Assembly: GCF_001050015.1 (NCBI RefSeq)
Contig: NZ_CVTB01000313.1
Location: 57,722-121,721 of the forward strand
DNA: 64,000 nt
Direction: 5' to 3'
Source: Mycolicibacterium malmesburyense
Lineage (GTDB): Bacteria > Actinomycetota > Actinomycetes > Mycobacteriales > Mycobacteriaceae
The notes under the pieces were generated by a model, which saw only the letters and a program-made list of their open reading frames with translations, searched no databases and was not told the DNA's origin. This document shows, piece after piece, positions 51,822-60,724 of this stretch; the stretch's first letter is position 1, and the number at the start of each line of letters is the position of its first letter. The position numbers and the translations under genes are program-made.

Positions 51822-52985
51822 CTAGCCGGAACCCTTCTCGGCCTCGTACTTCTGCGTCATGTGCTGGATCGCCGACAGCTGCGTCTGGGCCAGGTCCTGG
51901 CGCACCTCGCGGGCCCGCTCCGCGGCGTCGATCGTCGGCTGGGCCAGACCCTGGAAGTGCGGCATGACCTCGGCGGCGAACAGTTCCGCCGAGCGCTTGG
52001 TGGCGGCCGGGTTGGCCCACTCGTGCCCCATCTGCAGCATGCAACCGAACCCGCCGGACTGGTCCCACAGCCGCTGCACCTGCGCGCGGGCCTGTTCCGG
52101 GGTGCCGATGACGCCGGCGCCGGCGCTGTTGATGATGTCGACGACCTCGTCGATGTTCTCGCCGGGCACCTCCATCTGCGGGAACGCCGCGACCTTCTGG
52201 AAGTAGCGGTACCAGTGCTCGATGCCGAAGCGGACGTCGGCGCGGGCCTGCTCCTCGGTCTCGGCGATGTGCATCGGGCAGACCAGCGACCAGTTGCGGC
52301 GGTCGACCGCGGTGCCGAACGCGGCCGCGCGTTCCTCGGCGATGCCCCAGTGATGGGCGAGGGCGTCGAAGCCCTCCACGACCAGCGTCGCCCCGATCGA
52401 CAGCAGGCCGATGCCGTGCTTGCCCGCCAGCCGTGCGCCGGTCGGCGACGCGACCGCGGCCACGGCGAGCGGGATGCCGTACTCCGCGTAGGGCGCGAGT
52501 TGCAGTCTGGCGTCGTGGAGTTCGTGGGTGGCGGTCTTGGCGGACACCGTCTCGCCCTTGAGTAACCGGACGACGATGTCGAGGTTGGTCTCCAGTAGTT
52601 CGCGGGTGTCGGTGGGCGTCAGCCCGATCATCGCCGAATCGGTGGGCAGCGAACCGGGTCCCATGCCGCCGATGATCCGGCCGTGGGTGAGGTGGTCGAG
52701 CAGCATCAGCCGGTCGGCCGTCCACAGCGGGTTGTGATACGCCAGCGAGATGACGCCGGTGCCGAACCGGATCCGCTTCGCGCGCTCCGCGGCCGCGGCG
52801 ATGAACACCTCCGGCGAGCTGATGATCTCGCTTCCCGCCGAATGGTGTTCGCCGATCCACGCCTCGTCGAAACCCAGCGCGTCGAGGTGCTCGATGAACT
52901 CCAGATCGCGCTGCAGCGCGAGCGTCGGGTTGGTTCCGGCGCGGTGGAACGGTGCGATGAAGTATCCGAAACGCAGCTTGGCCAT
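51822..52985 (-). CDS. LLM-class flavin-dependent oxidoreductase
   Basis: This 387-residue TIM-barrel monooxygenase or F420-type enzyme has the bacterial luciferase signature: RFGYFIAPFHRAGTN, LDALGFDEAWIGEHHSAGSEIISSPEVFIAAAA, IRFGTGVISLAYHNPL and GGMGPGSLPTDSAMIG. The class uses FMNH2 or F420; this one, with NPLWTADRLMLLDHLTHGRI, resembles FMN monooxygenases such as limonene monooxygenase types. The substrate is unknown. It follows the DUF456 gene in the minus-strand run and converges with ptpB. Confidence 0.85.
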   Translation of the reverse strand: MAKLRFGYFIAPFHRAGTNPTLALQRDLEFIEHLDALGFDEAWIGEHHSAGSEIISSPEVFIAAAAERAKRIRFGTGVISLAYHNPLWTADRLMLLDHLTHGRIIGGMGPGSLPTDSAMIGLTPTDTRELLETNLDIVVRLLKGETVSAKTATHELHDARLQLAPYAEYGIPLAVAAVASPTGARLAGKHGIGLLSIGATLVVEGFDALAHHWGIAEERAAAFGTAVDRRNWSLVCPMHIAETEEQARADVRFGIEHWYRYFQKVAAFPQMEVPGENIDEVVDIINSAGAGVIGTPEQARAQVQRLWDQSGGFGCMLQMGHEWANPAATKRSAELFAAEVMPHFQGLAQPTIDAAERAREVRQDLAQTQLSAIQHMTQKYEAEKGSG

Positions 52986-52994
52986 TCCTGCAAG

Positions 52995-53483
52995 TTACTG
53001 CGTCAGATACACGCCGATGCCCCAAACGACGGTGGCGAGCAGCGCGCCGGCCATCTCGACGCCCACCGACAACGCGACGCCTTTGAGCGCGTGCTTCGTC
53101 GACGTCCACGCCGCGCGCTGGTCGTGCCGGTTCGCCAGTTCGGCGAGGTAGATGCCGAGCACGAAGCCGATCGGCAGCCCGAGCACGGGGATCACGAAGA
53201 AGCCGATGACCCCGAGCACACCGCCGGCGACCAGGCTCGACGTGCGCACGTGGGCCTCGCGCATCCGTCGTACCGGCCAGGTGTACTTGATCAACGCCGC
53301 GGTCAGCAGCAGCACCGTGGCGATGCCGAACGTCACCCACGCGGTGACGTCATCGCGCTCAACAACGGCCCACACCGCGATCGCGCCGAACACCAGCAGA
53401 GTGCCGGGCAGCAGCGGTACGACGATGCCGACGATGCCGATCGCGATCGCCAGCGCGACCAGGACGAGTCCGCCGGTGCTCAT
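52995..53483 (-). CDS. DUF456 membrane protein
   Basis: This 162-residue integral membrane protein has about four helices and the DUF456 start pattern LVLVALAIAIGIVGIVVPLLPGTLLVFGAIAVWA. The Gly-rich middle GGVLGVIGFFVIPVLGLPIGFVLGIYLAEL is typical. The family function is unknown. It sits between the methyltransferase and LLM enzyme genes with ten-base gaps on either side, suggesting one transcript. Confidence 0.85.
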   Translation of the reverse strand: MSTGGLVLVALAIAIGIVGIVVPLLPGTLLVFGAIAVWAVVERDDVTAWVTFGIATVLLLTAALIKYTWPVRRMREAHVRTSSLVAGGVLGVIGFFVIPVLGLPIGFVLGIYLAELANRHDQRAAWTSTKHALKGVALSVGVEMAGALLATVVWGIGVYLTQ

Positions 53484-53493
53484 ACGCTCGAAT

Positions 53494-54237
53494 CTACGGG
53501 TGCTGCGCGCGCACCCACTGCATGTTGCCGATGGTCTTGGTCCGCACCCGGACGAAGCCGCGCTGCTCGAACAGGTCGCCGAGCTCGTCTTCGGCGAAGA
53601 AGTGCGCCCCGCCCCTGGACAACCATCGAAGCGGCGGCGGGACGCTGCCGACCGTCGGCACCATGATCGCGATCCGGCCGCCCGGCTTGAGCACCCGGTA
53701 CATCTCGGCCACCGCCGACGTCGGCTCGGGGATGAGCTGCAGCACCGCCAGCGACGTCACCGCGTCGACGGTCGCGTCGCGGAACGGCAGTCGCTGGGCG
53801 TCCGCGCGCAGGAAGCCGACGTTCGGCCCCGCCTGCGCGCCGACCGCCCGCGCCAGCATCGGCTTCGAGATGTCGATACCCAGCGCCAGACCATCCGGCC
53901 CGGCCGCGCGGGCCAGCGACGCGGTCACGTTGCCCGGCCCGCTCCCGATGTCCAGCGCGATACCGCCCGTCGGGATGTCGAGCCAGTCGATCGGCAGCTG
54001 CCACATGCTCAGGAAGCGGCGGGCGAAGCCCTGCGCGTAGTCGTAGAACATCGAGCCGGGGCCCGACGCCCAGACGGCCTGGATCAGGCCCTTGTTCTCC
54101 GGCGGGGACCGGTCGGGCGACGCCGCGTCGCCGAGCAGGTCCAGGTAACCCCCGCTGACATCGAGACGTGCCGGTGGATCGGAGAAGAGCTCGACCGCCC
54201 TGCGCAAAGCGGGCGGAAGCGAAGACGTATCGGCCAC
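53494..54237 (-). CDS. class I SAM-dependent methyltransferase
   Basis: This 247-residue methyltransferase has motif I LDIGSGPGN, motif II LALGIDISKPM, then LRADAQRLPFRDATVDAV and a post-motif EMYRVLKPGGRIAIMVP. The type is the UbiE/Methyltransf_11 class. The N-terminal part (SGGYLDLLGDAA, ENKGLIQAVWASGPGSMFYDYAQGF) is family-specific, and similar proteins in mycobacteria act on small lipophilic molecules. The substrate is unknown. GTG start at 54237. It begins the run with DUF456 and LLM genes. Confidence 0.85.
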   Translation of the reverse strand: MADTSSLPPALRRAVELFSDPPARLDVSGGYLDLLGDAASPDRSPPENKGLIQAVWASGPGSMFYDYAQGFARRFLSMWQLPIDWLDIPTGGIALDIGSGPGNVTASLARAAGPDGLALGIDISKPMLARAVGAQAGPNVGFLRADAQRLPFRDATVDAVTSLAVLQLIPEPTSAVAEMYRVLKPGGRIAIMVPTVGSVPPPLRWLSRGGAHFFAEDELGDLFEQRGFVRVRTKTIGNMQWVRAQHP

Positions 54238-54260
54238 GCTCCCACGCTACTCCCGCTTGG

Positions 54261-54968
54261 TCACGCGCCGAGCTGGTCCGCCAGGTCTGCGAAATCGGTT
54301 GCCATGACGTCGAATTCCCCGTCCTCGATCTTCGAGGGCCGACGCCTGCCCGCGCCGTATTCCAGCGGCCGGTCGACGTGAGCGGTCATCAGGCCTGCCC
54401 GCTTCGCGCCCCGCAGGTCGCTGGCGTGCGCGGCCACCAGCATCAGCTCACCGGGCGCGACGTCGAGCAGCTCGGCGCATCCGAGATACGCCTCCGGATC
54501 GGGCTTGTAGTGGCGGAAGAGCTCGGCGGAGATCACGCAGTCCCACGGCAGCCCCGCGCGCTTGGCCATGTTCGTCAGTAGCGACACGTTGCCGTTGGAC
54601 AGCGTCGTGATGACGAAGCGGCGCTTGAGCCGGGTGAGCCCGTCGACGGCGTCGGGCCACGGGTCGAGCCGGTGCCAGGCCCGGTTGAGATCGTCCACGG
54701 CGGCGTCGTCGACACCCTCGATGCCCGCCGCGGCCAGCAAGTCGACAAGGATCAGGCGGTGCAGGCCGTCGATCTTGGTCCACGGCAGCTCACCGCGACG
54801 CACCCGATCCATCGCGGGTGGATAGCCGGCCCGCCAGTCGTCGGCGAAGGCCGCCCAATCCCGTTGCACGCCATGGGCGCGTCCGAACTCCTCGAGCTCG
54901 CGGATGATGCTCGAGCGCCAGTCGACAACCGTGCCGAACGTGTCGAACGCCAACGCCCGCGGCGACAC
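54261..54968 (-). CDS. HAD-family haloacid dehalogenase type II-like hydrolase
   Basis: This 235-residue HAD enzyme starts with the nucleophile motif AFDTFGTVVDWR (Asp9). It has motif II TTLSNGN, the lysine in HYKPDPEAY and motif IV HASDLRGAKRAGL. It fits type II haloacid dehalogenases, which hydrolyse 2-haloacids, but many relatives are phosphatases, so the substrate is uncertain. GTG at 54968 gives the usual short N-terminus; GTG at 54998 would add ten residues and start four bases after the quinone reductase gene. The gene follows quinone reductase in a minus-strand operon. Confidence 0.83.
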   Translation of the reverse strand: MSPRALAFDTFGTVVDWRSSIIRELEEFGRAHGVQRDWAAFADDWRAGYPPAMDRVRRGELPWTKIDGLHRLILVDLLAAAGIEGVDDAAVDDLNRAWHRLDPWPDAVDGLTRLKRRFVITTLSNGNVSLLTNMAKRAGLPWDCVISAELFRHYKPDPEAYLGCAELLDVAPGELMLVAAHASDLRGAKRAGLMTAHVDRPLEYGAGRRRPSKIEDGEFDVMATDFADLADQLGA

Positions 54969-55002
54969 TAGTGCCGTCGGCCCTTCGCGCAAGCCCACAT
55001 CG

Positions 55003-55965
55003 CTACGGCTCCAGTATGACCTTGCCCAGCACCCCACCGTCGGCCAGCGCCTGCAACGCGTCGGCCCCCTTCGACAACGGGAAGCGCATGGGCGGTGGCG
55101 GACGCAGACCGGCCTTGACGAGCTGCGCGACACCGAACTCGAACACCGACTGCGAGCCCGGCTTGCGGTTGACGTACTCGCCGTAGCCCACACCGATCAC
55201 CGCGACGTTGCGCAGCAGCAGCCGGTTCACCTTCACCGTCGGAATTCCGCCCGCCGCAAAGCCGATCACCAGCAACCGGCCCTCCACCGCGAGCGCGCGG
55301 ATCGCGTCGTCGAACGCGTCACCGCCGATGGGGTCGACCACCAGATCGACGCCGCGGCCGTCGGTCGCCTCCTGCACCGCCTCGAGCCAGCCGTCGGTCA
55401 ACGGCAGCACCACGTCGGCGCCCAGCGATTCGACGAACTCGACGGCGTGCGGCCGGTGCACCATCGCGATCACTTTGGCGCCCAATGCCTTCGCGATCTG
55501 TACCGCCGCGGTGCCCACACCGCCCGCCGACCCCAGCACCAGCACCGTCTCACCGGGCCGCAACCCACCGCGCTTGGCCAGCGCGAAGTACATCGTCTGG
55601 TAGTTGCCCAGCAGCGCGACGGCCTCCGCGTCGTCGAGATCGTCGGGAGTCGGCGTCAGGCCGTCAGGCGACACCGCCACCCGCTCGGCCCATCCGCCGA
55701 GCATGGACAGCGCCGTAACCCGTTGCCCCGGTTCGAACTCCGACTCGTACGGCGCGGAACGCACCACCCCGGCGACCTCCATGCCGGGAACGAAGGGCGG
55801 GTCGAGGCGCAGCTGGTATTCGCCGCGCAGCAGCAGCAGATCGGGAAAGCTGACCCCGGCCGCACCGACGTCGACAACCACGACATCCTCGCCGCCCACG
55901 TCCTCTACGTCGGCGTATACCAGCCCGGACGGTCCCGTGAGTTCCTGCGCGACAAGCGCTTTCAT
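55003..55965 (-). CDS. NADPH:quinone oxidoreductase, zinc-free MDR type (Rv0149 homologue)
   Basis: This 320-residue MDR-superfamily reductase transfers electrons from NADPH to quinones or enones. It has MKALVAQELTGPSGL, GVSFPDLLLLRGEYQ, PFVPGMEVAGVV and the cofactor motif VLGSAGGVGTAAVQIAKALGA, with no zinc-binding cysteine set. The ATG at 55965 leaves five bases after the SDR stop. Order SDR then reductase is the same as Rv0148-Rv0149, and the gene ends 34 bases before the HAD start. Confidence 0.87.
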   Translation of the reverse strand: MKALVAQELTGPSGLVYADVEDVGGEDVVVVDVGAAGVSFPDLLLLRGEYQLRLDPPFVPGMEVAGVVRSAPYESEFEPGQRVTALSMLGGWAERVAVSPDGLTPTPDDLDDAEAVALLGNYQTMYFALAKRGGLRPGETVLVLGSAGGVGTAAVQIAKALGAKVIAMVHRPHAVEFVESLGADVVLPLTDGWLEAVQEATDGRGVDLVVDPIGGDAFDDAIRALAVEGRLLVIGFAAGGIPTVKVNRLLLRNVAVIGVGYGEYVNRKPGSQSVFEFGVAQLVKAGLRPPPPMRFPLSKGADALQALADGGVLGKVILEP

Positions 55966-55970
55966 CGAAC

Positions 55971-56834
55971 TCAGCCGAGGCTGAACGTGGCCCGCTGCGC
56001 CGCCGACAGGTCGGTGATCTCGCCCCACTTCGCGGCGATGTCGTCGACCGAGGGCACCTCGGTGAAGGTGACGCCCTCGTTCTGGAACAGGGCGGTGCGC
56101 TGCACCTTGCCACCGCCGACGATGAACACCGAGGCGGTATCGGGCACTTCCTCGGTCATCAGGTAGGCCACCACCGGCGCAACGTATTCCGGCGTCAGCT
56201 TCTCGAAGACCTCCGGCGGCAAAATGTCCTGCGTCATCCGGGTCGCGGCGATCGGCGCGAGCGCGTTGGTCTTGATGTTGTATTTCGCGCCTTCCTGGGC
56301 CAGCGTGTTGATCATGCCGACGAGGCCGAGTTTGGCGGCGCCGTAATTCGCCTGCCCGAAGTTGCCGAACAGGCCGCTCGTCGAGGTGGCCACGACCACG
56401 CGCCCGAAGTTGTTCTCGCGGAAGTGCGGCCAGGCCGCGCGGATCACGTTGTAACCGCCGTACAAGTGGACCTTGAGCACGGCGTCCCAGTTCTCGAACG
56501 TCATCTTGTGGAACGTGCCGTCGCGCAGGATGCCCGCGTTGGAGACCACGCCGTCGACCTTGCCGAACTCGTCGAGCGCGGTCTTGATGATGTTCTCGGC
56601 GCCCTCGGTCTCGGCGACCGAGTCGTAGTTGGCGACGGCCCGACCGCCGGCGTCCTTGATCTCCTGGACGACCTGATCGGCCATGTTGTGGCCGGCACCG
56701 GTGCCGTCACGGGCACCACCGAGGTCGTTGACAACGACGCTGGCGCCCTCCTTAGCGAGCGTCAGCGCATACTCGCGCCCCAGTCCGCCTCCGGCCCCGG
56801 TGACGACGATGACGCGATCCTGCACTCCTGGCAT
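55971..56834 (-). CDS. short-chain dehydrogenase, MFE-2/HSD17B4-like (Rv0148 homologue)
   Basis: This 287-residue SDR resembles the dehydrogenase domain of peroxisomal multifunctional enzyme type 2. It has TGAGGGLGREYALTLAKEGA (cofactor loop), VNDLGGARDGTG (NAD-type Asp after strand two), NNAG-like SNAGILRDGTFHKM and the catalytic set Ser151, Tyr164, Lys168 (YGAAK). It may oxidise 3-hydroxyacyl-CoA in lipid or sterol side-chain breakdown (inference from family). It starts 61 bases after the aldehyde dehydrogenase gene and leads directly into quinone reductase. Confidence 0.89.
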   Translation of the reverse strand: MPGVQDRVIVVTGAGGGLGREYALTLAKEGASVVVNDLGGARDGTGAGHNMADQVVQEIKDAGGRAVANYDSVAETEGAENIIKTALDEFGKVDGVVSNAGILRDGTFHKMTFENWDAVLKVHLYGGYNVIRAAWPHFRENNFGRVVVATSTSGLFGNFGQANYGAAKLGLVGMINTLAQEGAKYNIKTNALAPIAATRMTQDILPPEVFEKLTPEYVAPVVAYLMTEEVPDTASVFIVGGGKVQRTALFQNEGVTFTEVPSVDDIAAKWGEITDLSAAQRATFSLG

Positions 56835-56895
56835 GGGGTTCCTTTCTGGACGTTCCGCGGTTCCGGGTCAGAGGCGCTGGGCGCCACCGAAACCG

Positions 56896-58296
56896 CTAAA
56901 ACAGGCGTTTGGCGAGCTTTAGCGCCTTCTCTGTATACGGGGGATAGATGAACGCGCCGACATCGGGTCGGGTCGGCTTGGTCATCACGGTCTTCTTGTG
57001 GCTGAACTGCTCGAAGCCGTACTTGCCGTGGTAGGCGCCCATGCCCGACGGGCCGACGCCACCGAACGGCAGCTTGTTGGTGGCGAAGTGGAACAGGAGG
57101 TGGTTGACCACCATGCCGCCCGCCGGCACCTCCTTGATCACCCGTTCCCTGATGCTTTTGGTCTTGGTGAACAGGTAGGCCGCCAGCGGCTTGGGCCGTG
57201 AGTTCACGAAACTGATTGCGTCGTCGAGCGATTGGACCGTCACGACGGGCAGGATCGGACCGAAGATCTCGTCGGTCATCAACGGCTCCGCCGGGTCGGG
57301 GTCGACCACGACGGTGGGCTGGATGCTGATCTTCGACGCGTCCGAACCGCCGCCGACGACCACCTCGCCCTTGGTCACCGCCAGCGCGTCGGTCAGCCGG
57401 CCGAAGTGCCGTTCGTTGACGATGCGCTTGCCGTCGGGGTTTTCCGACTCGAACGTCGCCACGGCCTCTTTGATCTTGTCGACCAGCTTGTCGCGGATCT
57501 TGGCGTCGGCGAGCACGTAGTCGGGCGCGATGCAGATCTGCCCGGAGTTGATCAGCTTGGTCCACGCGATGCGCTTGGCCGCGACGTCGATGTCCGCGTC
57601 GGCGGAGACGATCACCGGGCTCTTGCCGCCGAGTTCGAGCGTGACCGGCGTCAGGTGCGGTGCGGCGCCCTCGTAGACCTTGCGGCCGATCTCGGTGCCG
57701 CCGGTGAAGCAGATGTGGTCGAAGCCCTGCGCGATGAGCTCCTGGCTGACCGAGCCGTCGCCCTCGACCACCGCGATCGCGTCGGAGTCGACGTAGCGCG
57801 GCACCAGCTCGGCCATCAGCGCCGACGACGCCGGGCAGACCTCCGACGGCTTGAGGACCACGGTGTTGCCCGCCGCGATCGCCCCGATCGCCGGGCCGAG
57901 CGTCAGCACGAACGGGAAGTTCCACGCGCCGATGACCAGCACCGTGCCAAACGGCTCATATTCGACCCAGCCCCGGCCGGGCAGCTGCGACATCTCCAGC
58001 AGCCGGTAACGGCGCTTGGTCCACTTCTTGACGTTCTTCGCGGCGTCCTTGGCCTCACCCGCGGTGCTCGCGATGTCGGCCAGCCACGCCTCGAACCGGT
58101 TGCGTCCCAGATCCTGTTCGAGCGCGGCGGCGATGGCCTCCTCGTTCTCGACGGCGAGGCGTTCGATCGCCTTGAGCTGTCGTATGCGCCACTCGATGTC
58201 CCGCGTGCGGCCGGTCTTGAAGGTCTCGCGCAGACGGCGGACGACGCTGGGAATGTCTTCGGAGGTTTGGGCGGGCGTGGCGATATCGGTGGTCAT
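56896..58296 (-). CDS. aldehyde dehydrogenase (Rv0147 homologue)
   Basis: This 466-residue NAD(P)-dependent aldehyde dehydrogenase has catalytic Cys255 (SGQICIAPDY) and general base Glu221 (LELGGKSPV). Other motifs are FTGGTEIGRKVYEG, PWNFP-like GAWNFPFVLTLGP and the C-terminal PFGGVGPSGMGAYHGKYGFEQFSHKK. It belongs to the class 3 / fatty aldehyde dehydrogenase type, without a membrane tail. It would convert fatty aldehydes to acids. A perfect palindrome CCAACCGGTTGG lies about 40 bases upstream. The gene probably leads the operon ALDH-SDR-quinone reductase-HAD. Confidence 0.91.
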   Translation of the reverse strand: MTTDIATPAQTSEDIPSVVRRLRETFKTGRTRDIEWRIRQLKAIERLAVENEEAIAAALEQDLGRNRFEAWLADIASTAGEAKDAAKNVKKWTKRRYRLLEMSQLPGRGWVEYEPFGTVLVIGAWNFPFVLTLGPAIGAIAAGNTVVLKPSEVCPASSALMAELVPRYVDSDAIAVVEGDGSVSQELIAQGFDHICFTGGTEIGRKVYEGAAPHLTPVTLELGGKSPVIVSADADIDVAAKRIAWTKLINSGQICIAPDYVLADAKIRDKLVDKIKEAVATFESENPDGKRIVNERHFGRLTDALAVTKGEVVVGGGSDASKISIQPTVVVDPDPAEPLMTDEIFGPILPVVTVQSLDDAISFVNSRPKPLAAYLFTKTKSIRERVIKEVPAGGMVVNHLLFHFATNKLPFGGVGPSGMGAYHGKYGFEQFSHKKTVMTKPTRPDVGAFIYPPYTEKALKLAKRLF

Positions 58297-58335
58297 GGGG
58301 AGTCCTTCCTGACCCGGGGAATGCCCCGATCCTAA

Positions 58336-58347
58336 CCAACCGGTTGG
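58336..58347. promoter_or_regulatory. perfect palindrome upstream of the aldehyde dehydrogenase gene
   Basis: CCAACCGGTTGG is a perfect 12-base palindrome in the short gap between the methyltransferase stop (58367) and the aldehyde dehydrogenase start (58296). Its CAACnnGTTG core is shared with the site before the Rv0158-type regulator. It is likely a TetR operator; one of the three TetR proteins in this window is the natural candidate. Confidence 0.55.
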
Positions 58348-58366
58348 GCCGCCTAGAAGGCCTCTC

Positions 58367-59326
<960 letters not shown>

Positions 59327-59363
59327 TTAGGCAGGCTATCGAGCTGTGTGCCAGGTCACCGTG

Positions 59364-60038
59364 TCAGGACTGCAGGTTCCAGAGGTTGTTCGACATCAGC
59401 AGCTCGAACTGCCGGACGACCGCCTTGAGCTCGTCGTGGCTTCCGACGAAGCCGGCGTAGAAGCCCATGCCCCACATCACCGCGACGAGCATCTCGACGA
59501 GCGAGTCGACCTCGGTGTCGGTGGTGAGCTCGCCGCGCTTGATCGCGTCGTTGACCGCCCACGCCACGAAGTCGCGGGAGTGCTTGAGCGAGTCGTGCTC
59601 CTCGTCGCTGAGCTCCGGGTGACGCTGCGCCTCGAGCACAGAAGTCACCAAGAAAGCTGCGGCCGAACGATCTTCGGAGTCGGCCTGCATGGCCGCGGTG
59701 AAGTACGCGGACAGCCTGGCGAGCAGGTTCGTCTGGTCTTCGGCGCGCGCCTTGCCCGCGCTAACAATCGCGGCGTTGGTCTGCTGCACCACTTCGCGCC
59801 ATAACACCTGCTTGTTGGCGAAATAGTGGTTGATCGCGGGACGCGTCAGATCCGCCCGAATCGCAATCGCCTGGAAGGTGGCAGCGTCGTATCCGAGTTC
59901 GCTGAAAACCTCGCGCGCGGCTCCTATGATGCGCTCACGCGTCTCGGCAGCCTTCGCTGCGGGTGGACGACCCGGACCTCTACTCGCCGTATGCGGCACG
60001 GTCAAATTGTGCCACACGTCACTGGGCGTTTCAGACAT
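59364..60038 (-). CDS. TetR-family regulator (Rv0144 homologue)
   Basis: This 224-residue regulator has an N-terminal extension, then the TetR helix-turn-helix (TRERIIGAAREVFSELGYDAATFQAIAIRADLTRPAINHYFANKQVLWREVV). The C-terminal domain contains DRSAAAFLVTSVLEAQRHPEL. The GRPP-type basic patch before the HTH (RGPGRPPAAKAAET) may add DNA contacts. Position before the Rv0146 homologue matches Rv0144. It lies 61 bases upstream of the methyltransferase gene on the same strand and is divergent from a second TetR gene. Confidence 0.85.
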   Translation of the reverse strand: MSETPSDVWHNLTVPHTASRGPGRPPAAKAAETRERIIGAAREVFSELGYDAATFQAIAIRADLTRPAINHYFANKQVLWREVVQQTNAAIVSAGKARAEDQTNLLARLSAYFTAAMQADSEDRSAAAFLVTSVLEAQRHPELSDEEHDSLKHSRDFVAWAVNDAIKRGELTTDTEVDSLVEMLVAVMWGMGFYAGFVGSHDELKAVVRQFELLMSNNLWNLQS

Positions 60039-60146
60039 CAGCTTTCGGGGACGCTCCCGACCTGCCTTTTGTCAGCAAATTGCGATGGAAAACGCCGTGA
60101 AATCGGCCATAGAGAATCGACGCCCTCTAGAACTAATGTCCAGTTG

Positions 60147-60710
60147 ATGAGCGTCGTATCGCGGGACGGATATTTCGACGTGGGTATCGAGATCCTTTCC
60201 GACATGGGGTACGGCGGCCTGAAGCTGGCGGAAGTCTGTCAACGCCTGGGCGTGACGACCGGCTCCTTCTATCACTACTTCCCGAACTGGCCCGCATACA
60301 CCAAGGAACTGCTCGCGTACTGGACGCAGGAGCGCACCGTGCGGGTGATCGAAGCGGTACGCGCAGAGCCGGACCCGCGCCGCCGCATCGACGCCCTGTT
60401 CCAGACGGGTTTGGATCTACCGCACAGCGCGGAGGCGGCCATCCGGGTGTGGAGCAGGCTCGACCCGCACGTCCACGAGGTGCAGGTGGCCGTCGACCAG
60501 CAGCGCTTCGACATCCTCTATGAGTCGGCGTTCGAGATACTGCAACACAAGCGGCAAGCGCAGCTCTTCGCCGAGTCCGCGATCTACGTGTTCGTCGGGT
60601 ACGAGCAGACGACGCTGCCGCGCGATCCCGAGGGGTTGCGGTGGATCTCGACCCAATTGCGTGAGGGCCTCGACGACGGTCGGTTCGCTTCGGTTTCCGA
60701 CGGCGACTAG
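60147..60710 (+). CDS. TetR-family regulator
   Basis: This 187-residue protein has a TetR-like helix-turn-helix (DVGIEILSDMGYGGLKLAEVCQRLGVTTGSFYHYFPNWPAYTKELLAYW) followed by a short helical ligand domain (RRRIDALFQTGLDLPHSAEAAIRVWSRLDPHVHEVQ). The ATG at 60147 is used; an upstream frame runs into the divergent TetR gene. It ends 14 bases before the FUSC protein gene, so it may regulate that transporter-like gene. The intergenic region between the two TetR genes has a possible AACT/AGTT inverted pair near 60131-60145. Confidence 0.82.
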   Translation: MSVVSRDGYFDVGIEILSDMGYGGLKLAEVCQRLGVTTGSFYHYFPNWPAYTKELLAYWTQERTVRVIEAVRAEPDPRRRIDALFQTGLDLPHSAEAAIRVWSRLDPHVHEVQVAVDQQRFDILYESAFEILQHKRQAQLFAESAIYVFVGYEQTTLPRDPEGLRWISTQLREGLDDGRFASVSDGD

Positions 60711-60724
60711 CGCGGGCGGCGGGG

